In this document: piece by piece, positions 8,817-17,156 of the stretch
Layout of the letters: each line of letters starts with the position of its first letter
Position numbering within the stretch: position 1 is the first letter of the stretch
From: Streptomyces sp. NBC_00659
Lineage (GTDB): Bacteria > Actinomycetota > Actinomycetes > Streptomycetales > Streptomycetaceae
Assembly: GCF_036226925.1 (NCBI RefSeq)
Contig: NZ_CP109031.1
Location: forward strand, 2,294,001-2,358,000
Direction: 5' to 3'
DNA length: 64,000 nt
The notes under the pieces: generated by a model
Database searches by the model: none
What the model was told of the DNA's origin: nothing
What the model saw: the letters and a program-made list of their open reading frames with translations, nothing else
Translations under genes and position numbers: made by a program

Positions 8817-10223
8817 GTGAGCGTTCAGCAGACAGCGGGACCGGACCCCTATTTCCCGGCGAACGGAGATCCCCGTTACCGGGTGCACCGGTACGAGCTG
8901 GCGCTGGACTACCGCCCCGGCCCGAACCGGCTCTCCGGCACCGCGCGGATCAACGCCATAGCGGGCCGTTCCGCGCTGCCCGAGTTCCAGCTGAACCTGG
9001 CGGACTTCCGGATCGGCCGGGTCCGTGTCGACGGCAAGGCCCCGCACTACACGCACCGGGGCGGCAGGCTGCGTATCCGTCCGCCGAAGCCGATACGGGC
9101 CGGCGCCGCCTTCACCGTCGAGGTGCACTGGTCGGGCAACCCCAAGCCGGTCAACAGCCCCTGGGGCGGGATCGGCTGGGAGGAGCTGGAGGACGGGGCG
9201 CTGGTGGCGAGCCAGCCGATCGGTTCGCCGTCCTGGTATCCGTGCAACGACCGGCCGGCCGACAAGGCCGCGTACCAGATCTCGGTCACCACGCCGTCCG
9301 CGTACGCGGTGGTGGCCGGCGGGCGTCTGCTGACGCGGACGACGAAGGCGTCGACGACCACCTGGGTGTACGAGCAGTCGGCGCCGACCTCCAGCTATCT
9401 GGTGGGCCTGTCGATAGGCAAGTACCAGACGGTGCTGCTCGGCGACCCGGGCCTCGGGGGCGTACCGCAGTCCGGGCACCTGCCCGCGCAGCTGCTCCCG
9501 GAGTTCTCCCGGGACTTCGCGCGGCAGCCCGCGATGATGGAGCTGTTCCAGGGCCTCTTCGGGCCGTATCCCTTCGGCGAGTACGCGGTGGTGGTGACCG
9601 AGGAGGAGCTCGACGTCCCGGTCGAGGCGCAGGGTCTGTCGCTGTTCGGCGCCAACCATCTGGACGGGTCGCGGGGTTCGGAGCGGCTGATCGCGCACGA
9701 GCTGGCGCACCAGTGGTTCGGCAACAGCGTGACGATCGCGGACTGGCGGCACATCTGGCTGAACGAGGGGCTCGCGAAGTACGCCGAGTGGCTGTGGTCG
9801 GAGCGCTCCGGCGGCCGCCCGGCGCGTCAGCTGGCCGCCGCCGCGCACCGGAAGCTGTCCACGCTGCCGCAGGATCTGCTGCTGTCCGACCCGGGCCGCA
9901 AGCTGATGTTCGACGACCGGCTCTACGAGCGCGGCGGGCTCACCGTGCACGCGATCCGCTGCGCGATGGGCGACGAGGCCTTCTTCCGCATGCTGCGCGG
10001 CTGGGCGACGCTGCACCGGGGCGGCACGGTCACCACGTCCGTCTTCACCGCGCACGTCTCGCGCTACGCGGCCGAGCCGCTGGACGAGCTCTTCACGGCG
10101 TGGCTGTACGAGACGGCGCTGCCACCGTTGCCGGAGGCGGCCCCGCAGTTTCCCGCCCGGCCCGCCCATCCGCCGACCTTTCCGCCCCCGAGCACGGACC
10201 CGGCCCGGGTCCGGGGAGAATGA
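8817..10223 (+). CDS. M1 family zinc metallopeptidase
   Basis: A 468-residue gluzincin of the M1 aminopeptidase family. The zinc site is complete: HELAHQW (H294, E295, H298), then E317 in WLNEG exactly 18 residues on. The usual GAMEN exopeptidase motif is altered to VEAQG within VPVEAQGLSLFG. The protein is about half the length of full M1 enzymes, keeping the N-terminal beta domain and the catalytic domain but lacking the large C-terminal helical domain. No signal peptide is evident. GTG start, 73 bases after the Pls-like gene. Known epsilon-poly-lysine producers make membrane-associated zinc aminopeptidases that degrade the polymer; a matching role here is inference from position. Confidence 0.87.
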   Translation: MSVQQTAGPDPYFPANGDPRYRVHRYELALDYRPGPNRLSGTARINAIAGRSALPEFQLNLADFRIGRVRVDGKAPHYTHRGGRLRIRPPKPIRAGAAFTVEVHWSGNPKPVNSPWGGIGWEELEDGALVASQPIGSPSWYPCNDRPADKAAYQISVTTPSAYAVVAGGRLLTRTTKASTTTWVYEQSAPTSSYLVGLSIGKYQTVLLGDPGLGGVPQSGHLPAQLLPEFSRDFARQPAMMELFQGLFGPYPFGEYAVVVTEEELDVPVEAQGLSLFGANHLDGSRGSERLIAHELAHQWFGNSVTIADWRHIWLNEGLAKYAEWLWSERSGGRPARQLAAAAHRKLSTLPQDLLLSDPGRKLMFDDRLYERGGLTVHAIRCAMGDEAFFRMLRGWATLHRGGTVTTSVFTAHVSRYAAEPLDELFTAWLYETALPPLPEAAPQFPARPAHPPTFPPPSTDPARVRGE

Positions 10224-10227
10224 CGCG

Positions 10228-10602
10228 ATGACCAGCCGTTCCTGTCCCTGCGGGCTCGCCGAGCCGTACGCGCGCTGCTGCGGGCGCTTCCATCGCGGTG
10301 AGGCCGCGGCGCCGAGCGCCGAGGCGCTGATGCGGTCGCGTTACTGCGCCTTCGTCAAGGAGGACGAGGGGTATCTGCTGGTGACCTGGCATCCGCGGAC
10401 GCGGCCGGCCCGGGTGGACTTCGATCCCGGGATGCGGTGGACCGGCCTGGAGATCCTGGACACGGGTCAGGGTTCGGCGTTCCACACCACGGGGACCGTG
10501 ACCTTCCGGGCCTCCTACCGGGGCGGTTCGCTGCACGAGCGGAGCCGGTTCGAGCGGGTGGACGGGGCCTGGGTGTACGTGGACGGGGAGTTCCTCGACT
10601 GA
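10228..10602 (+). CDS. YchJ family protein with N-terminal SEC-C zinc motif
   Basis: A 124-residue protein. It starts with a SEC-C type zinc site, SCPCGLAEPYARCCGRFH (C6, C8, C17/C18, H22), followed by the YchJ NTF2-like domain (MRSRYCAFV..., TVTFRASYRGG, FERVDGAWVYVDG). Function is unknown; SEC-C motifs often mediate protein or ribosome/SecA-type contacts. It starts five bases after the peptidase stop and is probably co-transcribed with it. Convergent with the GntR regulator downstream. Confidence 0.88.
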   Translation: MTSRSCPCGLAEPYARCCGRFHRGEAAAPSAEALMRSRYCAFVKEDEGYLLVTWHPRTRPARVDFDPGMRWTGLEILDTGQGSAFHTTGTVTFRASYRGGSLHERSRFERVDGAWVYVDGEFLD

Positions 10603-10628
10603 CCCGGACCGGCCCCGGGGTGCTCCGG

Positions 10629-11330
10629 TCAGGGGGCCAGGACGTCCAGTTCCTGGAGCGCGCCGACCGTGATCTCGCGGGTGAGCTTCTCGGCGCGGAC
10701 GGCGTCGCCCTCGCGGACGGCCTCGGCGAGCTGGACGTGCAGGGTGACGGCGGCGGGGTCGGGGTCCTCGAACATGACCTCGTGATGGGTGCGGCCGGAC
10801 AGGACCTCCGCGACGACGTCTCCGAGGCGGGCGAACATCTCGTTGCCCGACGCCCTGAGAATCACCCGGTGGAAGGCGACGTCGTGGACGAGATACCCCT
10901 CCAGCTGGTGTCCGCGTGAGGTGGCGACCATGCCGAGCGCGCACTCGGTGAGCTCCGCGCACTGCTCCGCGGTGGCGTGCCGGGCGGCCAGTCCCGCGGC
11001 GACGGGTTCGATCGCCGAGCGCAGGACGGTGAGGGAACGCAGCTGGTGGGGACGGTCGGCGCCGGCCAGTCGCCAGCGGATGACCTGGGGATCGTAGACG
11101 TTCCACTCGGACTTGGGACGGACCGTCACGCCCACGCGGCGGCGGGACTCGACCAGGTACATGGATTCGAGCACCCGGACCGCCTCGCGCATCACGGAGC
11201 GTGACACCTCGAAGCGCTGTGCGAGTTCGTCGGTGCGCAGCACGCTGCCCGGCGGGTAGTCGCCCGCCGTGATCGCCGGTCCGAGGGTCTCCAGTACGTG
11301 TCCGTGCAGGCCCCGGCCCCGTGTGCTCAT
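10629..11330 (-). CDS. FadR/GntR family regulator (probable gluconate repressor)
   Basis: A 233-residue regulator with an N-terminal winged helix (about 8-75; ELAQRFEVSRSVMREAVRVLESM is the recognition region) and a C-terminal FCD ligand domain with the metal-type motif HDVAFHRVIL. In S. coelicolor the equivalent gene next to gluconokinase represses gluconate use (recalled, not checked). Start MSTRGRG at 11330 is preferred; the longer frame to 11384 runs through an AT-rich promoter-like stretch containing AAGTC-A-GACTT (11365-11375), a possible operator. Here a tnpB-like gene separates it from gluconokinase. Confidence 0.85.
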   Translation of the reverse strand: MSTRGRGLHGHVLETLGPAITAGDYPPGSVLRTDELAQRFEVSRSVMREAVRVLESMYLVESRRRVGVTVRPKSEWNVYDPQVIRWRLAGADRPHQLRSLTVLRSAIEPVAAGLAARHATAEQCAELTECALGMVATSRGHQLEGYLVHDVAFHRVILRASGNEMFARLGDVVAEVLSGRTHHEVMFEDPDPAAVTLHVQLAEAVREGDAVRAEKLTREITVGALQELDVLAP

Positions 11331-11364
11331 GGGGTCAGGGTACGAGGCATACACCACGAATAAA

Positions 11365-11375
11365 AAGTCAGACTT
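11365..11375 (-). promoter_or_regulatory. Candidate operator upstream of the gluconate regulator
   Basis: AAGTC-A-GACTT, an 11-base palindrome in an unusually AT-rich stretch (TAAAAAGTCAGACTTATATG). It lies 35-45 bases upstream of the GntR start. Autoregulation is inferred from position only. Confidence 0.35.
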
Positions 11376-11384
11376 ATATGTCAC

Positions 11385-11560
11385 ATACTCTTGAATTCGT
11401 CGTACCTAATGCGTTTCAGTATCGTCGGTATCAGATGTCGACGAAGACGCGATGCAGCACAGTCCCACCGTTCCTATGGGCTGAGCGGGAGTGAGTCCTG
11501 TTGCCAGAACCCATGCTCAGTCGAACGCCCCGGACGGTGTTGGGCGTTCTGGTTGCCCGT
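11385..11560 (-). ncRNA. Candidate TnpB guide (omega) RNA region and element right end
   Basis: In tnpB elements the guide RNA overlaps the 3' end of tnpB and runs past its stop to the element end. Here, on the minus strand, the stop codon (11476-11474) lies inside a hairpin: CAG-C-CCCA type arms at 11460-11483 (CAGCCCA, loop TAGGAACGG, TGGGACTG). The exact 3' boundary cannot be fixed from one copy. Coordinates are approximate. Confidence 0.3.
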
Positions 11561-13102
11561 GTTCGCTCCGCGTCCGGGCGGCACGGATCGTGTCCGTGGT
11601 CCGGGAATGCGGGGGCGGGGTCCCTCACGCCGTGGAGTGTCCGGTTCGGCCTGGACGGTCCGATGCCCGTGCCCATCGCTCTGGTGGGTACGGGGCGGTG
11701 CCGTCCGACGCCTGATCGGATGCCCCAGGGCGCGCCTTCCGATGGCCACGGCGGCAGCGTCGTGGCGGGTGGTGGTGCGTCTGCTGGTGGTGAGGGGTTT
11801 CTGCCAGTGCTGGGCGCCCCAGCGGGAGGTGTAGGCGGGATCGACCGCGACCAGCGGGATGCCGAGTTCGGTGGCCATGGACACCAGGCGGGCGCGCAGC
11901 CGGGCGACGGGCATGCCGGAGATCAGCTTGCGGAAGTGTTTGCGGTGGCCGTGTTTCTCCCGGCTGGTCTCGGCGGTGAAGTCGAGGTCTTCGACGGCGA
12001 TCGCGAGGTGGTGCCGTCTGACCCAGTGCAGGAGGCGGGTGAGGGCGTGGCGTACCTGGGCGTCGCGGTGCTGTGTGGTGCCGGACAGGATGTAGTCGAA
12101 GCGGCACGGGGCGCCGACCGGGTTGCCATGCTGGTCCAACCGCCAGGCCGCCAGGTGATCGGCGTTGGTGTCCACGCCGATCAGGCCACCGGCCCGCACA
12201 GCCGCCAGGGGCACGTTGGGGACAGGTGGGATGGTCCAGGAAGCGGTCAAATACCAGCGGGCTCGGCCGGTGTCCTCGTGGATGCGGTAGGCCACTGCCC
12301 GGTTGGCGTGGACGCGGTCGCGCCATGTCTCGCCCCGGTGGGCGAACGACACCCGCGCGGTGAAGACGTAGCGGCCGTGCGGGGCGTTGGCGAGATGGGC
12401 AAGCGGGGCCGGGAGCCGGATGCTGACCTGCCCGTCGGGGTTGACCCGGAGGGTCTCGTTGCCGTACCGCTTGCCGGACTCGCCGTCCGCCTGCAAAAAC
12501 CGGCGTGCCGCCTCCCACCGGGCTCGCCATACCGGCTCGGTAAGCTGGGCCTGTTCCAGATGGTGGCGAGAATTGAGCAGTCGTTTCCCGCCCCGCACCA
12601 CCCGCACCCGACCGGCCGCCCAGTCGGCCCGCGCCCGCTCCAGCCGGTCCTCCAGCACCCGCAGCCGACGCGCCTTGGCGTGCCACTCCCGCCGACTCCG
12701 GTAACCACCACCAGCGCGCCTCGAACCCTTCCCTCCGAGGGGGAGCGACAGCCGGTGCCGGATCGTCCGCACGCCGGTTTCCAACTGCTGAATATGCGCC
12801 TGCTGGCTACGCCTGGCCAGCGCCCACTGATCATGCGCGGCCTTCGTCAGCGACCCCGCCCACCGTGACGACGACTCCTCCGTCAGGACACGCTTACGCG
12901 ACGCCCACCCCTCGTTGTCGTGCTTCAGACCGGCCGTACACCGTGCTTTGAGATCCCGGGACGCCAGCGAACCCAGGTGGTCGCCGACCAGCTGCAGCAC
13001 CGACTCGTCCTCGACGGTGAGGCCCTTGAGCCGATCCCGGACCGCGACACCCGACGGACCGGGCACCACGAACGATGCCCCCACCACCCGCAACCCACTC
13101 AC
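11474..13102 (-). CDS. TnpB-related RNA-guided nuclease lacking the zinc finger
   Basis: A 542-residue protein of the IS200/IS605 TnpB-related group. The RuvC triad is intact: D311 (IGVDTNADH), E371 (IAVEDLDF) and D448 (TTTRHDAAAVA); the conserved YTS (425-427) is also present. The CxxC...CxxC zinc ribbon normally between the second and third RuvC motifs is absent: after C333 there is no cysteine at all, and the place is taken by SRWGAQHWQ. The N-terminal half is Arg-rich and helical, consistent with RNA binding; a roughly 80-residue Pro/Arg-rich tail ends the protein. GTG start with GGGGGTGA upstream. No tnpA or serine recombinase is beside it. It sits between the gluconate regulator and gluconokinase. 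It could be a domesticated or trans-mobilised element. Confidence 0.88.
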   Translation of the reverse strand: MSGLRVVGASFVVPGPSGVAVRDRLKGLTVEDESVLQLVGDHLGSLASRDLKARCTAGLKHDNEGWASRKRVLTEESSSRWAGSLTKAAHDQWALARRSQQAHIQQLETGVRTIRHRLSLPLGGKGSRRAGGGYRSRREWHAKARRLRVLEDRLERARADWAAGRVRVVRGGKRLLNSRHHLEQAQLTEPVWRARWEAARRFLQADGESGKRYGNETLRVNPDGQVSIRLPAPLAHLANAPHGRYVFTARVSFAHRGETWRDRVHANRAVAYRIHEDTGRARWYLTASWTIPPVPNVPLAAVRAGGLIGVDTNADHLAAWRLDQHGNPVGAPCRFDYILSGTTQHRDAQVRHALTRLLHWVRRHHLAIAVEDLDFTAETSREKHGHRKHFRKLISGMPVARLRARLVSMATELGIPLVAVDPAYTSRWGAQHWQKPLTTSRRTTTRHDAAAVAIGRRALGHPIRRRTAPPRTHQSDGHGHRTVQAEPDTPRREGPRPRIPGPRTRSVPPGRGANTGNQNAQHRPGRSTEHGFWQQDSLPLSP

Positions 13103-13268
13103 CCCCGGTCCGAAGATCCCGTCACCACAGCCAACGACCAGCTATACATAAAGGTCACGCATGCGAAACAAGAACTCTCGTTCAGTTTCCGGACCCGGCA
13201 TGGACGCAAGCCGCCGACACTCAAGCACCCGCACCAAAACACCCTCATACACACCCTAGGAGCAGCAG

Positions 13269-13787
13269 TTGCCGACCCCCTTTGTCGTCGTGGTCATGGG
13301 TGTCGCGGGCACCGGAAAGACCACCATCGGCCCGCTGCTCGCGGCCCGGCTCGGCGTGCCGTACGCCGAGGGCGACGACTTCCACCCGCAGGCGAACATC
13401 GCCAAGATGACGGCCGGGACGCCGCTGACCGACGACGACCGGTGGCCGTGGCTGGACGCCATCGGGCGCTGGGCGCACGACCGGGCCGGGCTCGGCGGTG
13501 TGGTCAGCGGCTCGGCGCTCAAGCGCGCCTACCGGGACCGGCTGCGGGCGGCGGCGCCCGGGATCGTCTTCGTCCATCTGACCGGTACCCGTGAACTCAT
13601 CGAAGACCGGATGTCGCACCGCACGGGGCACTTCATGCCTACAGTGCTCCTGGACTCGCAGTTCGCCACGCTCCAGCCGCTGACGGCGGACGAGGCGGGC
13701 GTCGAGGTGGACGTGTCCGGCGACCCCGCCGAGATCACCGAGCGGGCCGTGACTGCGCTCGACGACCTCACACCGCCACGGATGTGA
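13269..13787 (+). CDS. gntK: Gluconokinase
   Basis: A 172-residue cytosolic kinase that phosphorylates D-gluconate to 6-phosphogluconate for the pentose phosphate pathway. P-loop GVAGTGKTT (11-19), then EGDDFHPQANIAKM, LTDDDRWPWL and SALKRAYRDRLR, all typical of GntK. Length is normal for the family. Start is TTG at 13269, supported by AGGAG six bases upstream. A gluconate permease gene, usual next in other Streptomyces, is not present here. Confidence 0.93.
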   Translation: MPTPFVVVVMGVAGTGKTTIGPLLAARLGVPYAEGDDFHPQANIAKMTAGTPLTDDDRWPWLDAIGRWAHDRAGLGGVVSGSALKRAYRDRLRAAAPGIVFVHLTGTRELIEDRMSHRTGHFMPTVLLDSQFATLQPLTADEAGVEVDVSGDPAEITERAVTALDDLTPPRM

Positions 13788-13896
13788 CACCCTCCTCTGC
13801 CGCGCCCTGTATCGGCCTTCACCGCCATCGTCGGCCTGCCGGAGTGCCAAATCGACCGTCTCTGGCCGATGGGCCGATCGGCCCGTCAGCCTCTGC

Positions 13897-14532
13897 TCAC
13901 GGCCGCCACAGCGGATGTTCGCGGTCCGCCCACACCCGGCTCACCAATCCCGTGCGCAGGCCCCGCCGCGCCTCCGGGTCGCCCAGCGCCATACCGATGT
14001 GGCCCGCGAGGACGATGCCGACGGTGAGGGCCAGCCAGTCGTGGACGAAGGTCGCCGAGGTGCGCCACATCAGCGGGGCGAGGTGGGTGAACCACATCAG
14101 CAGACCGGTGCCCAGCATCACCAGGGTCGCCCCCGCGATCCAGGCCGCGTAGATCTTCTGCCCCGCGTTGAACTTGCCCGCCGGACGGGACTCCGGGTCC
14201 TTGTCTCGGCGCAGTGCCGCCCGCAGCCACACCCGGTCGTGCGGGCCGAAGCGGTTCAGGAAACCCAGGTCGCGGCGGAACGCCCGGGAGACGAGGCCCG
14301 CGAGGACCGGGACCGGCAGCATCAGACCGGCCCATTCGTGGACGCGGACGACGAGTTCGCGGCGGCCGACGAGTTCGGCGAACTGAGGGATGTACAGACA
14401 GGCCGCGGTGGCCACGCACACGCCCATCAGCGCGCCGGTGACCCGGTGCACCCAGTGCTCGGCCCGGGTGAAGCGCCGTACGCGGGAGGAGTGCACGGCT
14501 CCGGCCGGCGACGCGTCAGCTCGTGGGTTCAT
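13897..14532 (-). CDS. Cytochrome b561-type membrane subunit of a molybdo-oxidoreductase
   Basis: A 211-residue protein with four hydrophobic helices and His residues in and near them (EHWVHRVTG, RVHEWAGLM, HDWLALTVG, LAGHIGM) suited to two b hemes. It probably passes quinol electrons to the neighbouring Tat-exported Mo enzyme. It starts 17 bases inside the end of that gene, so translation is coupled. The start MNPRAD at 14532 fits the overlap; longer frames run deep into the Mo enzyme gene. Convergent with gntK. Confidence 0.85.
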   Translation of the reverse strand: MNPRADASPAGAVHSSRVRRFTRAEHWVHRVTGALMGVCVATAACLYIPQFAELVGRRELVVRVHEWAGLMLPVPVLAGLVSRAFRRDLGFLNRFGPHDRVWLRAALRRDKDPESRPAGKFNAGQKIYAAWIAGATLVMLGTGLLMWFTHLAPLMWRTSATFVHDWLALTVGIVLAGHIGMALGDPEARRGLRTGLVSRVWADREHPLWRP

Positions 14533-15427
14533 CGTCGCGTCCGTTCGAACGGCCGACCCAGGCGTCGACGTCGTACCCCCGGTCCTCCCAGTACCCGGGA
14601 CGGACGTCCTCGGTGACGGTGATGCCGGAGAGCCACTTGGCGGATTTGTAGAAGTACATCGGGGCCACATAGAGACGGACGGGACCGCCGTGGTTGTGGC
14701 CGACGGGCTTGTCCTGCATGCGCAGGGCCACCAGGACGTCCGGGCGCCGGGCCTGGCGCATGGTGAGGCTCTCCGTGTACGTCCCGTCGAAGCAGGTGAA
14801 GCGGATGGCGCCGGCCGAGTGGTGCACCCCGGCGGCGTCCAGGAGATGCGACAGGCGTACGCCCTCGAAGGGGGTGCTCGGAACCCGCCAGCCGGTGACG
14901 CACTGGACGTCGTGCACCAGCCGGGTCTGGGGCAGGGCGCGCAGGTCGGCGAGGGTGTAGCTGGTGGGTCGGTCGACCAGTCCGTCGACGGTGAGACGGT
15001 AGTTCGTCTCGTTCTTGTGGGGGACGGACGCCGCCACCGAGTAGTAGCGGAAGCCGCCGCCGTTGGGCAAGAGCCCCGTCAGGCCGGTGGGGTCCTTCTG
15101 GGAGGCACCGGCGAGGAAGGCGTCCATCGCGCGCTGGAGCGTGGGCGCGGTCACCAGGCCGAGGGCGCCGAGTCCGAGCGTGCCGAGCAGCACCCGGCGG
15201 CCGATGGGCCTGCCGCGCTCTCCGGACGCCTCGTGTTCCTCGTGTTCCTCGCGTCCCGTACGGACCTCACCGGCCTCGCGGACTTCACGGTCGTCGCGAG
15301 CCTCGAGTTCCTCGCGGTCTTCCGGTTCCCGTGGTTCGGGGCGTTCCGGCTCGCGGGGCTCCGGCCGCTCGGGTTCCCGTGGCCTCGGTCGCTCCGGGTC
15401 CGGTTCCCCGGGCCTTTCAGTGTTCAC
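14516..15427 (-). CDS. Tat-exported molybdopterin-dependent oxidoreductase (sulfite oxidase/MsrP-like fold)
   Basis: About 303 residues with a sulfite-oxidase-type Mo-cofactor domain. The Mo-ligand Cys is C176 in VHDVQCVTGWR, followed by FTCFDGTYTESLTM and GGPVRLYVAPMYFYKSAKWL. A Tat-like signal (RPIGRRVLLGTLGLGALGLV) is preceded by an unusual 75-residue charged leader built from repeats of REPERPEP. The enzyme should act outside the membrane with the cytochrome b subunit; substrate unknown (sulfoxides are one possibility for this fold). The start is uncertain: GTG 15427 is chosen, GTG 15505 is the alternative, and a start just before the Tat signal cannot be excluded. Confidence 0.82.
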   Translation of the reverse strand: MNTERPGEPDPERPRPREPERPEPREPERPEPREPEDREELEARDDREVREAGEVRTGREEHEEHEASGERGRPIGRRVLLGTLGLGALGLVTAPTLQRAMDAFLAGASQKDPTGLTGLLPNGGGFRYYSVAASVPHKNETNYRLTVDGLVDRPTSYTLADLRALPQTRLVHDVQCVTGWRVPSTPFEGVRLSHLLDAAGVHHSAGAIRFTCFDGTYTESLTMRQARRPDVLVALRMQDKPVGHNHGGPVRLYVAPMYFYKSAKWLSGITVTEDVRPGYWEDRGYDVDAWVGRSNGRDDEPTS

Positions 15428-15550
15428 CCCTTGATTCGAGCACCCGCGACCCCCAAAAGGCCAGCGGTGGCGGGTGCTCGTCAGCGTTCCGTCATCTCTT
15501 CTCACCCGCGGACCGGGAACATCGGCCCCTGAGAGGACGGCAGGGCCTCA

Positions 15551-17116
15551 TCAGGTGGCGGACTCGGCCGCCTTGTCCAACTGGAACGCCTCGTTGCCGA
15601 GGCCGATCCGGGCGTGCGCCTCGGGCTTGCGGGAGCGCAGCAGCAGCCCCTGGACGAGTCCGGCGACCAGCGCGACCCCGATGACGGCGGGCAGTAGCAC
15701 GTTCAGGACGGAGTCCGGCCCCGAGCCGACGAGTACGTCGAAGTCCTTGACCGTGTAGACCGCGATGCCGAGCAGGGAGACGCCCGCGACCGCGGTGGCG
15801 GCCAGCCGCCAGGCCTGGGCGCGGGCGGCGCCCCGGCGGACGAAGAACACGATGACCGAGAGCGAGGCGGACGCCATCAGAAGGATGACGCCGAGTGCTC
15901 CGATGTTGCCGCCCCAGGTGAAGAGCTGGAGCACGGGCGCGGTCGGGTCGCCGGCCGGCTTGTCGTCGGCCAGGGCGAAGCCGCCGACCACGATGAGCGA
16001 GACGACGGTGTGCAGGAGCGAGCCGGTGCCGGGGGCGCCGCTGGACTCGGAGGTACGGCCGAAGGCGGCGGGCAGCAGACCCTCGCGGCCCATGGCGAAG
16101 GCGTACCGCGCCACGACGTTGTGGAAGCTGAGCAGCGCGGCGAACATGCCGGTCACGAACAGCACGTGCAGAACGTCGCTGAACGTGGTGCCGAGCCGTG
16201 ACTCGGTGAGGAAGAACAGCAGCCCGACGCTCTGCTTCTGGGACGTCCCGATGATCTGGGAGGGGCCGGTGGCGACGGTGAGCGCCCAGGAACTGATCGC
16301 GAAGAAGACGGCGACGAAGCCGATGGCCACGAACATGACGCGCGGCACGAGGATGTGCGGGCGGCTGGTCTCCTCGGCGTACACCGGGGCCTGTTCGAAG
16401 CCGATGAAGGCGGCGATGCAGAAGCACAGCGCGGTGCCCAGGCCCGCTCCGGTGAGCGTGTCCGGGTTGAAGGCGTGCAGCGACAGACCCGCCTCGGCGG
16501 GATCGCCGACGGCCGCGATGTCGAAGACGACGACGAGTATCACCTCGACGACCAGCAGCACGCCGAGCACCCACGCGTTGACGTCGATCTTCAGCCAGGA
16601 CAGCGCGCCCACGATGAGCACGGCGACCAACGCCGGTATCCACCAGACGACTTCGAGGTCGAAGTAGGTGGCGAACAGCCCGGAGACCTCGAAGCCGAAG
16701 AGGCCGTAGATCCCGACCTGGAGCGCGCTGTAGGCGACGAGGGCGACCGCGGCCGCGCCCGCGCCCGGGGTGCCGCCGAGCCCGCGCGAGATGTACGCGT
16801 AGAAGGCGCCCGCGTTGTGGACGTGCCGGCTCATCTCGGCGTACCCGACGCTGAAGAGCACCAGGACGATGCCGAGGATGACGAAGAGCAGCGGCTGCCC
16901 GACGATCCCCATCACCGCGAATGTGGTGGGCATGACACCCGCGACCACCATGAGCGGGGCGGTGGCCGCGAGAACGGACAGCAGCAGACCCGCCGTGCCC
17001 AGCCGGCCGGCGCGCAAGGCCCGGTCCTGTCCCTTGAACGTGCTGATGCCGGCGCCGTCGGCGTCCGGTCTTCCCGTGCTCGACGTACTCGGTGTGCTCG
17101 AACTGCCCGTCGTCAT
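15551..17116 (-). CDS. APC superfamily amino acid permease
   Basis: A 521-residue inner-membrane transporter with about twelve helices. Signature regions include LLLSVLAATAPLMVVAGVMPTT in helix 1, GYAEMSRHVHNAGAFYAYISRGLG around helix 3, and GFEQAPVYAEETSRP after helix 6. This is the amino acid/polyamine/organocation pattern. The substrate is not readable. GAAAGGA lies upstream of ATG 17116. It follows the conserved unknown gene at 17157-18107 by 40 bases on the same strand, so the two may be one transcript. Confidence 0.88.
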   Translation of the reverse strand: MTTGSSSTPSTSSTGRPDADGAGISTFKGQDRALRAGRLGTAGLLLSVLAATAPLMVVAGVMPTTFAVMGIVGQPLLFVILGIVLVLFSVGYAEMSRHVHNAGAFYAYISRGLGGTPGAGAAAVALVAYSALQVGIYGLFGFEVSGLFATYFDLEVVWWIPALVAVLIVGALSWLKIDVNAWVLGVLLVVEVILVVVFDIAAVGDPAEAGLSLHAFNPDTLTGAGLGTALCFCIAAFIGFEQAPVYAEETSRPHILVPRVMFVAIGFVAVFFAISSWALTVATGPSQIIGTSQKQSVGLLFFLTESRLGTTFSDVLHVLFVTGMFAALLSFHNVVARYAFAMGREGLLPAAFGRTSESSGAPGTGSLLHTVVSLIVVGGFALADDKPAGDPTAPVLQLFTWGGNIGALGVILLMASASLSVIVFFVRRGAARAQAWRLAATAVAGVSLLGIAVYTVKDFDVLVGSGPDSVLNVLLPAVIGVALVAGLVQGLLLRSRKPEAHARIGLGNEAFQLDKAAESAT

Positions 17117-17156
17117 CGCGGGGTCGTCCTTTCGGATGTCAGATCATCGGGGGCGA

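Noticed and set aside
10599..10629. Terminator between the YchJ and GntR genes
   Set aside because: CTGACC/GGTCAG and ACCGG/CCGGT can pair but only with bulges and overlapping the stop codons. Too weak to list.
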